Shown here one piece after another: positions 45,179 through 52,599 of a DNA stretch of 64,000 bases. The DNA is from Inquilinus sp. Marseille-Q2685. Lineage in GTDB: Bacteria > Pseudomonadota > Alphaproteobacteria > DSM-16000 > Inquilinaceae. Position 1 is the stretch's first letter. Every line of letters begins with the position of its first letter. The notes under the pieces were generated by a model. It saw only the letters and a program-made list of their open reading frames with translations, had not been told where the DNA came from and did no database searches. Both the position numbers and the translations under genes were made by a program. Where the stretch lies: NCBI RefSeq assembly GCF_916619195.1, contig NZ_CAKAKL010000002.1, positions 186,001 through 250,000 on the forward strand, in the 5' to 3' direction.

Positions 45179-45601
45179 TCAGGCGGTCCGGTTCAGCGCC
45201 GGCGCCAGCAGCCGGACCCCGACCCAACCCCAATAGACCCGGTGGTGGGCGATCAGGCCGCGCTCGATGTCCATGACCTCGACCAGATCGACCTGATCGC
45301 CCTGCGGCGTCTCGCGCGGGTATTCCCAGACCAGCTGCCGGCCGTTGGCGTAGAAGGTGCCGGTGCGGTACCAGCGGCTCAGCTCGCCCTGCAGGGTGCG
45401 CAGCCCGGCTGCGAAGAAGGACCGGATCGGCTCCCGGCCACGCAGCACGCCTTCCCCGAGCTCCGGCAGGGTCGCCAGGATCAGCGGCGTCTCCAGCACC
45501 GCGTCCTCGGCATAGAGCGCCACCAGGCCGTCGAGGTCGCGGCCGCGGACGGTCTCGTGCCAGCGCTCGTAGATCCGGCGGATTTCGGCATCGGTGTTCA
45601 T
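45179..45601 (-). CDS. SnoaL/NTF2-like protein
   Basis: 140 residues. IRRIYERWHETVRGRDLDGL then VALYAEDAVLETPLI and the GLIAHHRVYWGWVG ending fit the nuclear transport factor 2-like, SnoaL-type fold. The second ATG (45601) has GGAGG 5 bases upstream and is preferred over the ATG at 45613. It converges with copy B (9 bases between stop codons) and shares an ancient fold but not obvious recent ancestry with copies A/B. An ArsR gene lies 92 bp upstream on the same strand. Confidence 0.82.
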   Translation of the reverse strand: MNTDAEIRRIYERWHETVRGRDLDGLVALYAEDAVLETPLILATLPELGEGVLRGREPIRSFFAAGLRTLQGELSRWYRTGTFYANGRQLVWEYPRETPQGDQVDLVEVMDIERGLIAHHRVYWGWVGVRLLAPALNRTA

Positions 45602-45693
45602 CGCGACCTCCATCAGGTTGATGGAAGCCTAGGCCGATGACGTGTCGGCCGGCCGTGCGAATGTTTCGACGAAGGCCGAAACGTCTCGCCGGA

Positions 45694-46026
45694 TCAGCCT
45701 TTGGGGTGCGAAGCCCCGGCATCGGCCCGGACGGCGCCGATCAGCGCATCGAGCAGCCCAGGGAAGCGGGCGTCGAGGTCGTCGCGCCGCAGCGACAGCA
45801 GGTTCTCGCGGCCGGACGGGCGCTGCCAGATCACGCCGCTGTCGCGCAGCACTCGCCAGTGATGGGTCAGGGTCGATTTCGACACGTTCTTCAGCACCGT
45901 GCCGCAGGCATGCTCTCCGCCCTCCGCCAGGACGCGGATCACGGTGAGCCGCATCGGATGCCCCAGCGCGGCCAGGACGTTCTCCAGCCGGATCTGGTGC
46001 CGGTCGGGATGCTGCGGGGTGATCAT
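45694..46026 (-). CDS. ArsR family transcriptional regulator
   Basis: 110 residues: RLENVLAALGHPMRLTVIRV, then TVLKNVSKSTLTHHWRVLRD with the recognition helix, and DSGVIWQRPSGRENLLSLRR. Two cysteines or fewer, so metal sensing is unlikely. It is divergent from a DHA2 exporter 163 bp away across a block of nested inverted repeats, the expected place for its operator. It may also control the SnoaL-like gene on its own strand. Confidence 0.88.
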   Translation of the reverse strand: MITPQHPDRHQIRLENVLAALGHPMRLTVIRVLAEGGEHACGTVLKNVSKSTLTHHWRVLRDSGVIWQRPSGRENLLSLRRDDLDARFPGLLDALIGAVRADAGASHPKG

Positions 46027-46049
46027 TCCCGATAGATAGGCGACGATAC

Positions 46050-46158
46050 GCGTACAGTCAAACCGCTGGCCTTCCGCGGTCGGGTGGCGAGGATCGCTTC
46101 ATCCCGATCGTACGCAAATTCTAGTACTGTTCAAAAGTACGATAATCTGCGTACAGTC
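46050..46158. promoter_or_regulatory. Nested inverted repeats between ArsR and exporter genes
   Basis: Outer arms GTACGCA (46110-46116) and TGCGTAC (46148-46154) enclose inner arms GTACT (46124-46128) and AGTAC (46136-46140). The 10-mer GCGTACAGTC occurs at 46050-46059 and again at 46149-46158. GATAAT (46141-46146) could be the -10 of the exporter. The AT-rich block contrasts with its surroundings and fits a double operator for the ArsR protein. Confidence 0.65.
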
Positions 46159-46189
46159 GGACGAATCGAATCCGACGGAAGGAGCTTCC

Positions 46190-47614
46190 ATGTCCGCATC
46201 CGTGTCCGCGGCCGGGCACCGCTCGCTCGGCTGGAGCCTGGCGCTGCTGGCCTTCGCCCAGCTGATCTTCGCGCTCGACCTCAACATCGTCTTCGTGGCC
46301 CTGCCGGAGATCGGCACGGGGCTCGGCTTCTCCGAGCAGTCGCTGCAATGGGTGGTCAGCGCCTACACCGTGTTCTGCGGCGGCTTCCTGCTGTTCGGCG
46401 GCCGTGCCGCCGACCTGCTCGGCCAGCGCCGGATGTTCGTGTCCGGCCTCGTCCTCTACGCCGCCTCCTCGCTGGTCGGCGGGCTGGCCTGGAGCCCCGG
46501 CGTCATCATCGTCGCCCGCGCCGTGCAGGGCATCGGCGGGGCGCTCCTGTTCCCGGCCACGCTGTCGCTGGTCAACCGGCTGTTCGAGGAGGGGCCGCGG
46601 CGCAACCGGGCGCTGGCGGTCTGGGGCGGCGCCGGCGCCAGCGGGCTGACCCTGGGCTCGCTGCTCGGCGGCGTGCTGACCAACGATTTCGGCTGGCCGG
46701 CCGTGTTCTTCGTCAATGTGCCGCTGGCCGGCATCGTCGCCCTGGCCGCCCTGGCGGTGATCCCGCGCGACCCGCCGCGCCGTTCCCGGCGCAGCTTCGA
46801 CCTGCCCGGTGCCCTGACCGTCACCGCCGGCGTCACCCTTCTGGTCTACGTCCTGGTGCAGGGGCCGGAGACCGGCTGGGGCGCGACCCCGATCGTCGCC
46901 GCCGCCGTGCTCTCCGCCGTCCTGCTGGCCGCCTTCGTGCTGATCGAGACCCGCAGCGCCGACCCGCTGATGCCGATGCGGCTGTTCCGCAACCGAAGCC
47001 TGGTCGCGGGCATGTCGATCACCTTCATCTACATGGGCAGCTTCGGCGCGCTGCCCTATTTCCTGACCGTACTGTTCCAGACCGTGATGGGGTTCAGCGC
47101 GCTCGAGACCGGCCTGGCCTTCATCGTGCCGTCGCTCGCCATCGCCGCCGGCACCCAGCTCGGCGAGCGGCTGGCGACGAAGCTGACGACGCGCAGCACC
47201 CTCCTGCTCGGCTCGGCGATCGGCGTGGGCGGCACCGTCGCGATCGGCCTCGCGACCACCGCCGGCTATGCCGCGCTGGTGCCGGGCCTCGTGGTCTCCG
47301 GCATCGGCCAGGGCATCGTCTGGACCGGCATGTGGATCGCCTCGGCCTCCGGCGTCGCGGCGGAGGAGCAGGGCGTGGCCTCCGGCATGGCCTCGACCAC
47401 GCTGAACATCGGCAACGCCATCGGCCTCGCCGTCCTGATCGCCATCGCCAATGCCGGGATCGCCGGGCAGCAGGGCGAAGCGCTGCGCCTGGTCATCGCC
47501 GACGGCACCCGCCTCGCCTTCACCCTCTCGGTCCTGGGCATCGTCCTCGGCGGGCTGGCGGCGCTGGCCCTGCCGCGACGGGCGCGCGGTGCGGCGATGC
47601 AGGCGGCGGAGTAG
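46190..47614 (+). CDS. DHA2 family MFS drug exporter
   Basis: 474 residues, 14 predicted helices. AQLIFALDLNIVFVALPEIG is motif D1 in the first helix, GGRAADLLGQRRMFVSGL is motif A, and ARAVQGIGGALLFPATLSLV is motif C. It is not closely similar to the exporter at 14162-15607. The divergent ArsR regulator and the operator block indicate ligand-induced export of a toxic compound. A GGAAGG site lies 7 bases before the ATG. Confidence 0.9.
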   Translation: MSASVSAAGHRSLGWSLALLAFAQLIFALDLNIVFVALPEIGTGLGFSEQSLQWVVSAYTVFCGGFLLFGGRAADLLGQRRMFVSGLVLYAASSLVGGLAWSPGVIIVARAVQGIGGALLFPATLSLVNRLFEEGPRRNRALAVWGGAGASGLTLGSLLGGVLTNDFGWPAVFFVNVPLAGIVALAALAVIPRDPPRRSRRSFDLPGALTVTAGVTLLVYVLVQGPETGWGATPIVAAAVLSAVLLAAFVLIETRSADPLMPMRLFRNRSLVAGMSITFIYMGSFGALPYFLTVLFQTVMGFSALETGLAFIVPSLAIAAGTQLGERLATKLTTRSTLLLGSAIGVGGTVAIGLATTAGYAALVPGLVVSGIGQGIVWTGMWIASASGVAAEEQGVASGMASTTLNIGNAIGLAVLIAIANAGIAGQQGEALRLVIADGTRLAFTLSVLGIVLGGLAALALPRRARGAAMQAAE

Positions 47615-47623
47615 ACGGCGGCC

Positions 47624-48490
47624 CTACTCCTTCACCGTGGCGATGGTGCCGTTGCCGACCAGCCAGCGCTTGCCGTCCGGGGTCAGCACGATCAGGGGAA
47701 TGCCCTGGCGCAGGCTCAGGAAGACGTGGACCTCGGTCGGGATCGCCGAGACCGGCTCGGCCACCATGAAGGCGACGGCCGGGTGGCCCTCGGCCGTCCG
47801 CTCGCCGGCCAGGCAGGAGGGCGGCGGCAGCCGGCCGCCGGACAGGATGCGGCCGCCATCCGGGCTGACCAGGAAGCGGAAATGGCCGCCGACCATGAAC
47901 ACGCCCGGATCAGTCGCGGTGGCCGGGGCGTAGACCCGCCAGTTGCGGGTGCCGGGGTCGCGGAACGCGACCGGCCGGTAGGTCTTGGAGCAGGGCTGGT
48001 CCAGCCGTCCCAGCGCCAGCTGCGCCGCCGCGAACTGGGCGGCCTGGTCCGGCGTCAGCGGCGCGCCGTCGCGGCGGGCGAGGGCGGGGGCGCCGCCGCC
48101 GGCGTCGACGGTGACGTCGTAGGCCGCTTCCGGCCCCTGGCTGCCGCGGCGCACGAAGCGGACCAGGATGCCGTTCGCCGCTGGCTCGGTCACCCAGCCG
48201 ACGATGCCGCCGGCCTGCGGGTCGATGCCGCCCTTACGCAGCGCGGCGCTGGCCAGGGCGGCGGCGCCATCGATCGCGTAGATCTGCCGGCCCAGCGTCA
48301 CGGCCCGGCGGAACTCCGGCCCGGTCTGCGGCCCCACCGGGGCCGGCGTGGCCGATGCTGCGGGCGGGGCGGCCTGGCCCGGCGTCGGCTTCTGCTGGGC
48401 CGCGGTCTCCCCGGCCGGCAGGGCGACCGCCGCCAGCAGCAGGGCGGCCCGGCCGAGGCGGCGGCGAAACGCGATGGGTGGCTGACGCAT
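47624..48490 (-). CDS. Hypothetical exported protein
   Basis: 288 residues with a signal peptide (RRRLGRAALLLAAVALPAGE; cut near TAA-QQ, about 31) and then a Pro/Ala/Gln-rich linker to about residue 57. The folded part (GRQIYAIDGAAALASAALRK; AYDVTVDAGGGAP; NWRVYAPATATDPGVFMVGG) has no family I recognise. FLVSPDGGRILSGGRL could point to a beta-rich domain. Two cysteines (about C168 and C226) may form a disulfide. It converges with the exporter (9 bp). Confidence 0.7.
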   Translation of the reverse strand: MRQPPIAFRRRLGRAALLLAAVALPAGETAAQQKPTPGQAAPPAASATPAPVGPQTGPEFRRAVTLGRQIYAIDGAAALASAALRKGGIDPQAGGIVGWVTEPAANGILVRFVRRGSQGPEAAYDVTVDAGGGAPALARRDGAPLTPDQAAQFAAAQLALGRLDQPCSKTYRPVAFRDPGTRNWRVYAPATATDPGVFMVGGHFRFLVSPDGGRILSGGRLPPPSCLAGERTAEGHPAVAFMVAEPVSAIPTEVHVFLSLRQGIPLIVLTPDGKRWLVGNGTIATVKE

Positions 48491-48700
48491 GCTGTCTCCG
48501 CTGTGGTCGGCGGCCACCATGCCGCGCCGTGCGGGCCGGGCCAACCCCTCGCCTGCAGCGACAGAGGCAGAAGGGACATCGTTCCCTGCCGGCGAAGCGG
48601 ATCGCAGCGGCCTTAACTTTTGACGTACCCGGTTCCGACCATCGGGTTTAATTCGAAGGGCGTCCGGTGCGACTCGCAGGTTGATGAGGAGATGCGATCG

Positions 48701-49432
48701 ATGGCCGTAACGTCCTGCGAGGCCTGTCCGCTGCGTCGCCTGCCGCTGTTCAAGATCAACACGGCGGAGGAGATCGACTTCATCGCCGGCATGCGCCGCG
48801 GCAATCTGAAATACCCGGCCGGGGCGCAGATCCTGTCCCAGGGCGACGACGACAGCGATCTCTACACCCTGTTCTCCGGCTGGGCCTTCCGCTTCAAGGA
48901 GCTGGAGGACGCAAGGCGGCAGATCCTGAACATCCTGATGCCGGGCGACTTCATGGGCTTCCATATCGCGCCGCAGACCGGGGCGCCCTACGGCATCGAA
49001 TGCCTGACCGACGTCGAGGTCTGCGTCTTCCCGAAGCGCAAGCTGTGGGACCTGTTCCGCGCCCATCCCGGCCTGGCCTACGACATCACCTGGCTGACCG
49101 CGCATGAGGAAGGCATCGTCGACGACAACCTGCTGTCGGTCGGACAGCGCGCGGGGGTGGAGCGGGTGGCGACGATCGTGCTCGCGGTCTACAAGCGGGC
49201 GCGGCAGCTCGGCCTCGTGCGCGACAACACGCTCGACTTCCCGCTGACGCAGAGCCACATCGCCGACATGCTGGGCATGTCGCTGATCCACACCAACCGG
49301 GTGCTGCGCCGGCTGCACCGCGACGGCGTCTTCACCCTGGCGCGGAAGAAGCTGCAGGTGCACGACACCAGCGCCCTGCGGTCGCTCGCCGCATGGGCCG
49401 AGGCGCCGGTGCCGAAGCGGCCACTGATCTGA
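48701..49432 (+). CDS. Crp/Fnr family transcriptional regulator
   Basis: 243 residues. An N-terminal cyclic-nucleotide-binding-like beta roll (YPAGAQILSQGDDDSDLYTL, 39-58) and a C-terminal HTH_Crp (PLTQSHIADMLGMSLIHTNR, about 184-203) are joined by a dimerisation helix. Two cysteines (C6, C9 in SCEACPLRRL) sit where FNR has an iron-sulphur cluster, but a full four-cysteine set is missing, so oxygen sensing by FNR chemistry is doubtful. It is closer to FixK-type or Crp/Fnr members of unknown signal. ATG 48701 is spaced 9 bases from GAGGAG. Confidence 0.88.
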   Translation: MAVTSCEACPLRRLPLFKINTAEEIDFIAGMRRGNLKYPAGAQILSQGDDDSDLYTLFSGWAFRFKELEDARRQILNILMPGDFMGFHIAPQTGAPYGIECLTDVEVCVFPKRKLWDLFRAHPGLAYDITWLTAHEEGIVDDNLLSVGQRAGVERVATIVLAVYKRARQLGLVRDNTLDFPLTQSHIADMLGMSLIHTNRVLRRLHRDGVFTLARKKLQVHDTSALRSLAAWAEAPVPKRPLI

Positions 49433-49519
49433 ATTTCCCCTGTTTCCCTTGTATGGGCTCGGTGCGCGGCGCTGCCGCGACGGCCGTCCCGTGCCGGACG
49501 TTGCAACCAAGAGGAGAAA

Positions 49520-49783
49520 ATGACCATGGCGACCCGCAACCTCGAACAGGATGTCGACACCCTGACCCGCACGATCTCGGAGCTGCGGTCGGAGATCGGC
49601 GCGCTGGCCGGTCGCGCCGGCGGCGCCGCGCAGGATGCCGGCCGATGGGGCGCCCGCCGCGTCGGCCACGCGGCGGAGGCCGCCGCCGGCGAGATCCAGG
49701 GCCAGGTGGCGGAGCGGCCGCTGACCGCCCTCGGCCTGGCCTTCGCCGCCGGCCTGGCGATCGGCCGCTTCCTGGTCCGCTGA
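49520..49783 (+). CDS. DUF883/ElaB-like membrane-anchored protein
   Basis: 87 residues. A helical amphipathic N-terminal part (LEQDVDTLTRTISELRSEIG, then GGAAQDAGRWGARRVGHAAE) ends in one glycine-rich membrane helix (ALGLAFAAGLAIGRFL). This is the ElaB/YqjD/DUF883 layout, a stress-induced inner-membrane group reported to bind ribosomes. An AAGAGGAG site precedes the ATG. Members accumulate in stationary phase in other bacteria. Confidence 0.85.
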   Translation: MTMATRNLEQDVDTLTRTISELRSEIGALAGRAGGAAQDAGRWGARRVGHAAEAAAGEIQGQVAERPLTALGLAFAAGLAIGRFLVR

Positions 49784-49789
49784 CACCCG

Positions 49790-49822
49790 CGGCCCCTCGG
49801 AACTCCCGGTGTCGAGGGGCCG
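49790..49822 (+). terminator. Hairpin after DUF883 gene overlapping a candidate promoter
   Basis: CGGCCCCTCG (49790-49799) and CGAGGGGCCG (49813-49822) pair perfectly over 10 bp, with 13 bases between, followed by TTACCTT. It could end the DUF883 transcript. Its arms contain the two boxes of a candidate general-stress promoter at 49799-49824. Confidence 0.5.
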
Positions 49823-49824
49823 TT
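49799..49824 (+). promoter_or_regulatory. Candidate EcfG-type general stress promoter
   Basis: GGAAC (49799-49803) and CGTT (49821-49824) are 17 bases apart, the consensus of alphaproteobacterial EcfG sigma-factor promoters (GGAAC-N16/17-CGTT). Transcription would start near 49831, about 45 bases before the entericidin ATG. Entericidin-like and DUF883 genes are typical stress-regulon members. Chance occurrence is possible in 64 kb. Confidence 0.55.
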
Positions 49825-49874
49825 ACCTTGACCGGTCCGTCTCGGATCGGTTTCCCAAGCTGAAGGAGAAGCCC

Positions 49875-50036
49875 ATGATCGCACGCATCGTTCTTATCGC
49901 CGGCCTGCTGGCCGCCGGCCTCGGCATGGCTGCCTGCGAGAACACGGTCCGCGGCGTCGGCCAGGACACGGAAAAAGCCGGCGAGAACATCCAGCAGTCG
50001 GTCCAGCCGAAGCCGCAAACGCAGCCGATGCCGTGA
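49875..50036 (+). CDS. Entericidin A/B family lipoprotein
   Basis: 53 residues. A short signal peptide ends in a lipobox LGMAAC (Cys20), followed by ENTVRGVGQDTEKAGENIQQ, the entericidin signature, and a Pro/Gln-rich end. Entericidins are small envelope lipoproteins linked to a toxin/antidote pair in enterics and, in many alphaproteobacteria, to general stress. AAGGAGAA precedes the ATG. An EcfG-type promoter lies upstream. Confidence 0.9.
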   Translation: MIARIVLIAGLLAAGLGMAACENTVRGVGQDTEKAGENIQQSVQPKPQTQPMP

Positions 50037-50041
50037 CCGGC

Positions 50042-50058
50042 CCGCCCGGACGGGCGGC
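50042..50058 (+). terminator. Small hairpin after the entericidin gene
   Basis: CCGCCCG-GA-CGGGCGG-type 7-bp stem directly behind the entericidin stop codon. It lacks a T-run and may be a weak terminator. Confidence 0.35.
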
Positions 50059-50107
50059 CTAGCCTGTCCGGGCGCCATGAATCCCTGTCAGAACCCGAAG
50101 GACGCGC

Positions 50108-50266
50108 ATGGACCTGATCCGGATCATCATCGCCATCCTGCTGCCGCCGCTCGGCGTCTTCCTCCAGGTCGGCTTCGGCGGACATTTCTGGCTCAACATC
50201 CTGCTGACGCTGCTCGGCTACATCCCGGGCATCGTCCATGCGGTCTGGGTGATCGCGAAGAAGTGA
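50108..50266 (+). CDS. Pmp3/YqaE family small membrane protein
   Basis: 52 residues with two hydrophobic helices: LIRIIIAILLPPLGVFLQVG and FWLNILLTLLGYIPGIVHAVWVI, the second cut here for length. The ILLPPLGVFLQVG and LLGYIPGIVHA stretches are the UPF0057/PMP3 signature. Such proteolipids modulate membrane potential and are induced by salt, cold or membrane stress. It follows the entericidin gene and probably belongs to the same stress group. It is below common length cut-offs. Confidence 0.92.
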   Translation: MDLIRIIIAILLPPLGVFLQVGFGGHFWLNILLTLLGYIPGIVHAVWVIAKK

Positions 50267-50344
50267 CCGGGTGCGGCGCGGGCGGCACTGGAAACCCGCG
50301 GCGGGATCGGACAGGCTGGCGGCCCCGTGGATCGGAGAGCAGAG

Positions 50345-52312
50345 ATGACCGGCATCAGGACCGCCCCTTATGGCTTCTGGAGGTCGCCGATCACCTCCGA
50401 CCTGATCGTGGCGCAGTCGATCGGCCTGTCCGAGGTGCGGCTGGACGGCGACGCGATCTGGTGGCTGGAGAGCCGGCCGCAGGAGGGCGGGCGCAGCGTG
50501 CTGATGCGGCGTGCGCCGGACGGCTCGGTCGCCGAGGTCAGCCCGCCGGCCGTGAACGTCCGCACCCGGGTGCATGAGTATGGCGGCGGCGCCTGGATCG
50601 TCGCCGACGGCAATGTCTATTTCTCCAACGACCGCGCGGGACCTGCCGGCGCGCCGCCGGACCGCCGCCTGTACCGCCAGGCGCCGGGCGCGGCGCCGGC
50701 ACCGGTCACCGCCGCCGGCGAGGCCGGGGAGGAGTGGCGCTTCGCCGACGGGCTGGTGGATCCGCGCCGGCGGCTGTGGATCGGCGTCGGCGAGCGGCAC
50801 CGCCCCGGCCAAGGCCATCCCGACAACATAATCGTCGCGGTGCCGCTGGAGGGGGAGGGCGCCGGCAGCATCCGCATCCTGGCCCAGGGCCACGACTTCT
50901 TCGCCTCGCCGCGGCTGTCGCCGGACGGCAGCCGCCTGGCCTTCCTGGCCTGGGATCATCCGCACATGCCCTGGGTCGAGACCACGCTCTTCGTCGCCGA
51001 GCTGGCGGCCGACGGGCTGCCGTCGCGGCCGCCGCTGGCGCTGGCCGGCGGGTCGGGAGAATCGGTGTTCCAGCCGGAATGGTCGCCGGACGGGCGATGG
51101 CTGGTCTTCGTCGCCGACCGCTCCGGCTGGTGGAACCTCTATCGCTGCGACGGCCGGGGCGGCCCGGCCGAGCCGGTGCTGCCGATGGCGGCCGAGTTCG
51201 GGCAGCCGCAATGGGTGTTCGGGATGTCGACCTATGCCTTCTCCGGCCCCGGTCGCCTGCTGTGCAGCTACGTCGAAGGAGGCCTGGGCAAGCTGGCCCT
51301 GGTCGACCTGCTGACCGGCGCCCTGACGCCGATCGACCTGCCCTATACCGACATCAGCTCGGTCCGCGCCGATGAGCGGATCGCCGTGTTCCGCGCCGGC
51401 TCGCCGCGCGACCCCGCCCAGATCGTCCGGCTCGACCTCGCCACCCGGCGCTGGGAGGTGCTGAAGCGGTCGACCGAGATCGGCGAGGACCCGGCGCTGC
51501 GCGGCTTCTTCGCGCCCGCGCGGCCGGTCGAGTTCCCGACCGCGGGCGGCCGCACCGCCTACGGCCTGTACTACCCGCCGACCAGCCCGGACCATGCGGC
51601 GCCGGCGGGCGACGTGCCGCCCCTGGTGGTGAAGATCCATGGCGGGCCGACCGCCGCCGCGTCCTCGACGCTGAACCTCGGCATCCAGTACTGGACCAGC
51701 CGCGGCATCGCCGTGCTCGACGTCAATTACGGCGGCAGCACCGGCTACGGCCGGGCCTATCGCGACCGGCTGAACCTGGCCTGGGGCGTGGTCGATGTCG
51801 AGGACGCGGTCGCCGGCGCCAAATACCTGGCGGCGCAGGGCCTGGCCGACGCCGCCCGCTCGGTGATCACCGGCGGCAGCGCCGGCGGCTACACCGCGCT
51901 GGCGGCGCTGGCCTTCGACGATTATTTCGCCGGCGGTGCCAGCCATTTCGGCGTCAGCGACGCGGCGGCCCTGGCGCGCGACACGCACAAATTCGAGTCG
52001 CGTTATCTCGACTGGCTGATCGGGCCCTATCCGGCGGAGGCCGAGCGCTACCGCGAGCGGTCGCCGCTGTTCCATGCCGACAAGCTGTCGAAGCCGGTGA
52101 TCTTCTTCCAGGGCGACGAGGACGAGGTGGTGCCGCCGAACCAGACCGAGGCGATGGTCGATGCCCTCAGGGCCAAGGGCCAGCCGGTCGGCTACGTCCT
52201 GTTCGCGGGCGAGCAGCACGGCTTCCGCAAGGCCGCCAACATCCAGCGGGCGCTGGACGGCGAGCTCGCCTTCTACGCGGTCGAGATCTTCAAGACCGGG
52301 CTGGCATTTTAG
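50345..52312 (+). CDS. S9 family peptidase (prolyl oligopeptidase-like)
   Basis: 655 residues. A beta-propeller domain (about 1-400, with WSPDGRWLVFVADRSGWWNL repeats) covers a C-terminal alpha/beta-hydrolase. The catalytic Ser512 sits in TGGSAGGYTALAAL, Asp near 595 in DEDEVVPPNQTEA, and His625 in GEQHGFRKA. It resembles acylaminoacyl-peptidase/DPP-type enzymes cleaving short peptides. No signal peptide: cytosolic. ATG 50345 has a GGAGAGCAG site; the GTG at 50327 is less likely. It ends in the 270-bp palindrome. Confidence 0.92.
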   Translation: MTGIRTAPYGFWRSPITSDLIVAQSIGLSEVRLDGDAIWWLESRPQEGGRSVLMRRAPDGSVAEVSPPAVNVRTRVHEYGGGAWIVADGNVYFSNDRAGPAGAPPDRRLYRQAPGAAPAPVTAAGEAGEEWRFADGLVDPRRRLWIGVGERHRPGQGHPDNIIVAVPLEGEGAGSIRILAQGHDFFASPRLSPDGSRLAFLAWDHPHMPWVETTLFVAELAADGLPSRPPLALAGGSGESVFQPEWSPDGRWLVFVADRSGWWNLYRCDGRGGPAEPVLPMAAEFGQPQWVFGMSTYAFSGPGRLLCSYVEGGLGKLALVDLLTGALTPIDLPYTDISSVRADERIAVFRAGSPRDPAQIVRLDLATRRWEVLKRSTEIGEDPALRGFFAPARPVEFPTAGGRTAYGLYYPPTSPDHAAPAGDVPPLVVKIHGGPTAAASSTLNLGIQYWTSRGIAVLDVNYGGSTGYGRAYRDRLNLAWGVVDVEDAVAGAKYLAAQGLADAARSVITGGSAGGYTALAALAFDDYFAGGASHFGVSDAAALARDTHKFESRYLDWLIGPYPAEAERYRERSPLFHADKLSKPVIFFQGDEDEVVPPNQTEAMVDALRAKGQPVGYVLFAGEQHGFRKAANIQRALDGELAFYAVEIFKTGLAF

Positions 52313-52579
52313 CCCGCATTTCTCACCCTCGTTGTGCCCTGCGCCATCGCCACAGGCCGGCAGGGCAGGAGAGCGGTGCAGCGCGATGTGGTACATCGCG
52401 CAAGCCGTTCGGCGCACCCTGCCGGCCTGTGGCGATGGCCCGGAGGGTCGTCTTGCGGTGGCCGCCTGCGGGCGCGGGCCGCTCGACCGTAGTTCCTGCT
52501 ACGCTCTTCGCGTCCCGCCCCCGCATCCGACTCGCCGCAAGACGACGCAGGGCGCAAGGAGGGTGAGAAAGGCGGGCTA
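52310..52579. repeat. 270-bp nested palindromic element between converging genes
   Basis: Outer arms 52310-52343 and 52546-52579 match as inverted repeats at 31 of 34 positions. Inside, hairpin I has 23-bp perfect arms (52343-52365 and 52417-52439) enclosing GCGCGATGT-GGT-ACATCGCGC (52381-52401). Hairpin II has 12-bp perfect arms (52447-52458 and 52535-52546), with partial pairing and a CGTAG/CTACG tip further in. The whole folds as a three-way junction. It overlaps the stop codon of the S9 peptidase and ends 20 bases before the serine hydrolase stop. No protein is encoded. It could be a dispersed non-autonomous element or a strong two-way terminator. Confidence 0.85.
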
Positions 52580-52599
52580 GAGGCCGCGGCTTCGCGCCG

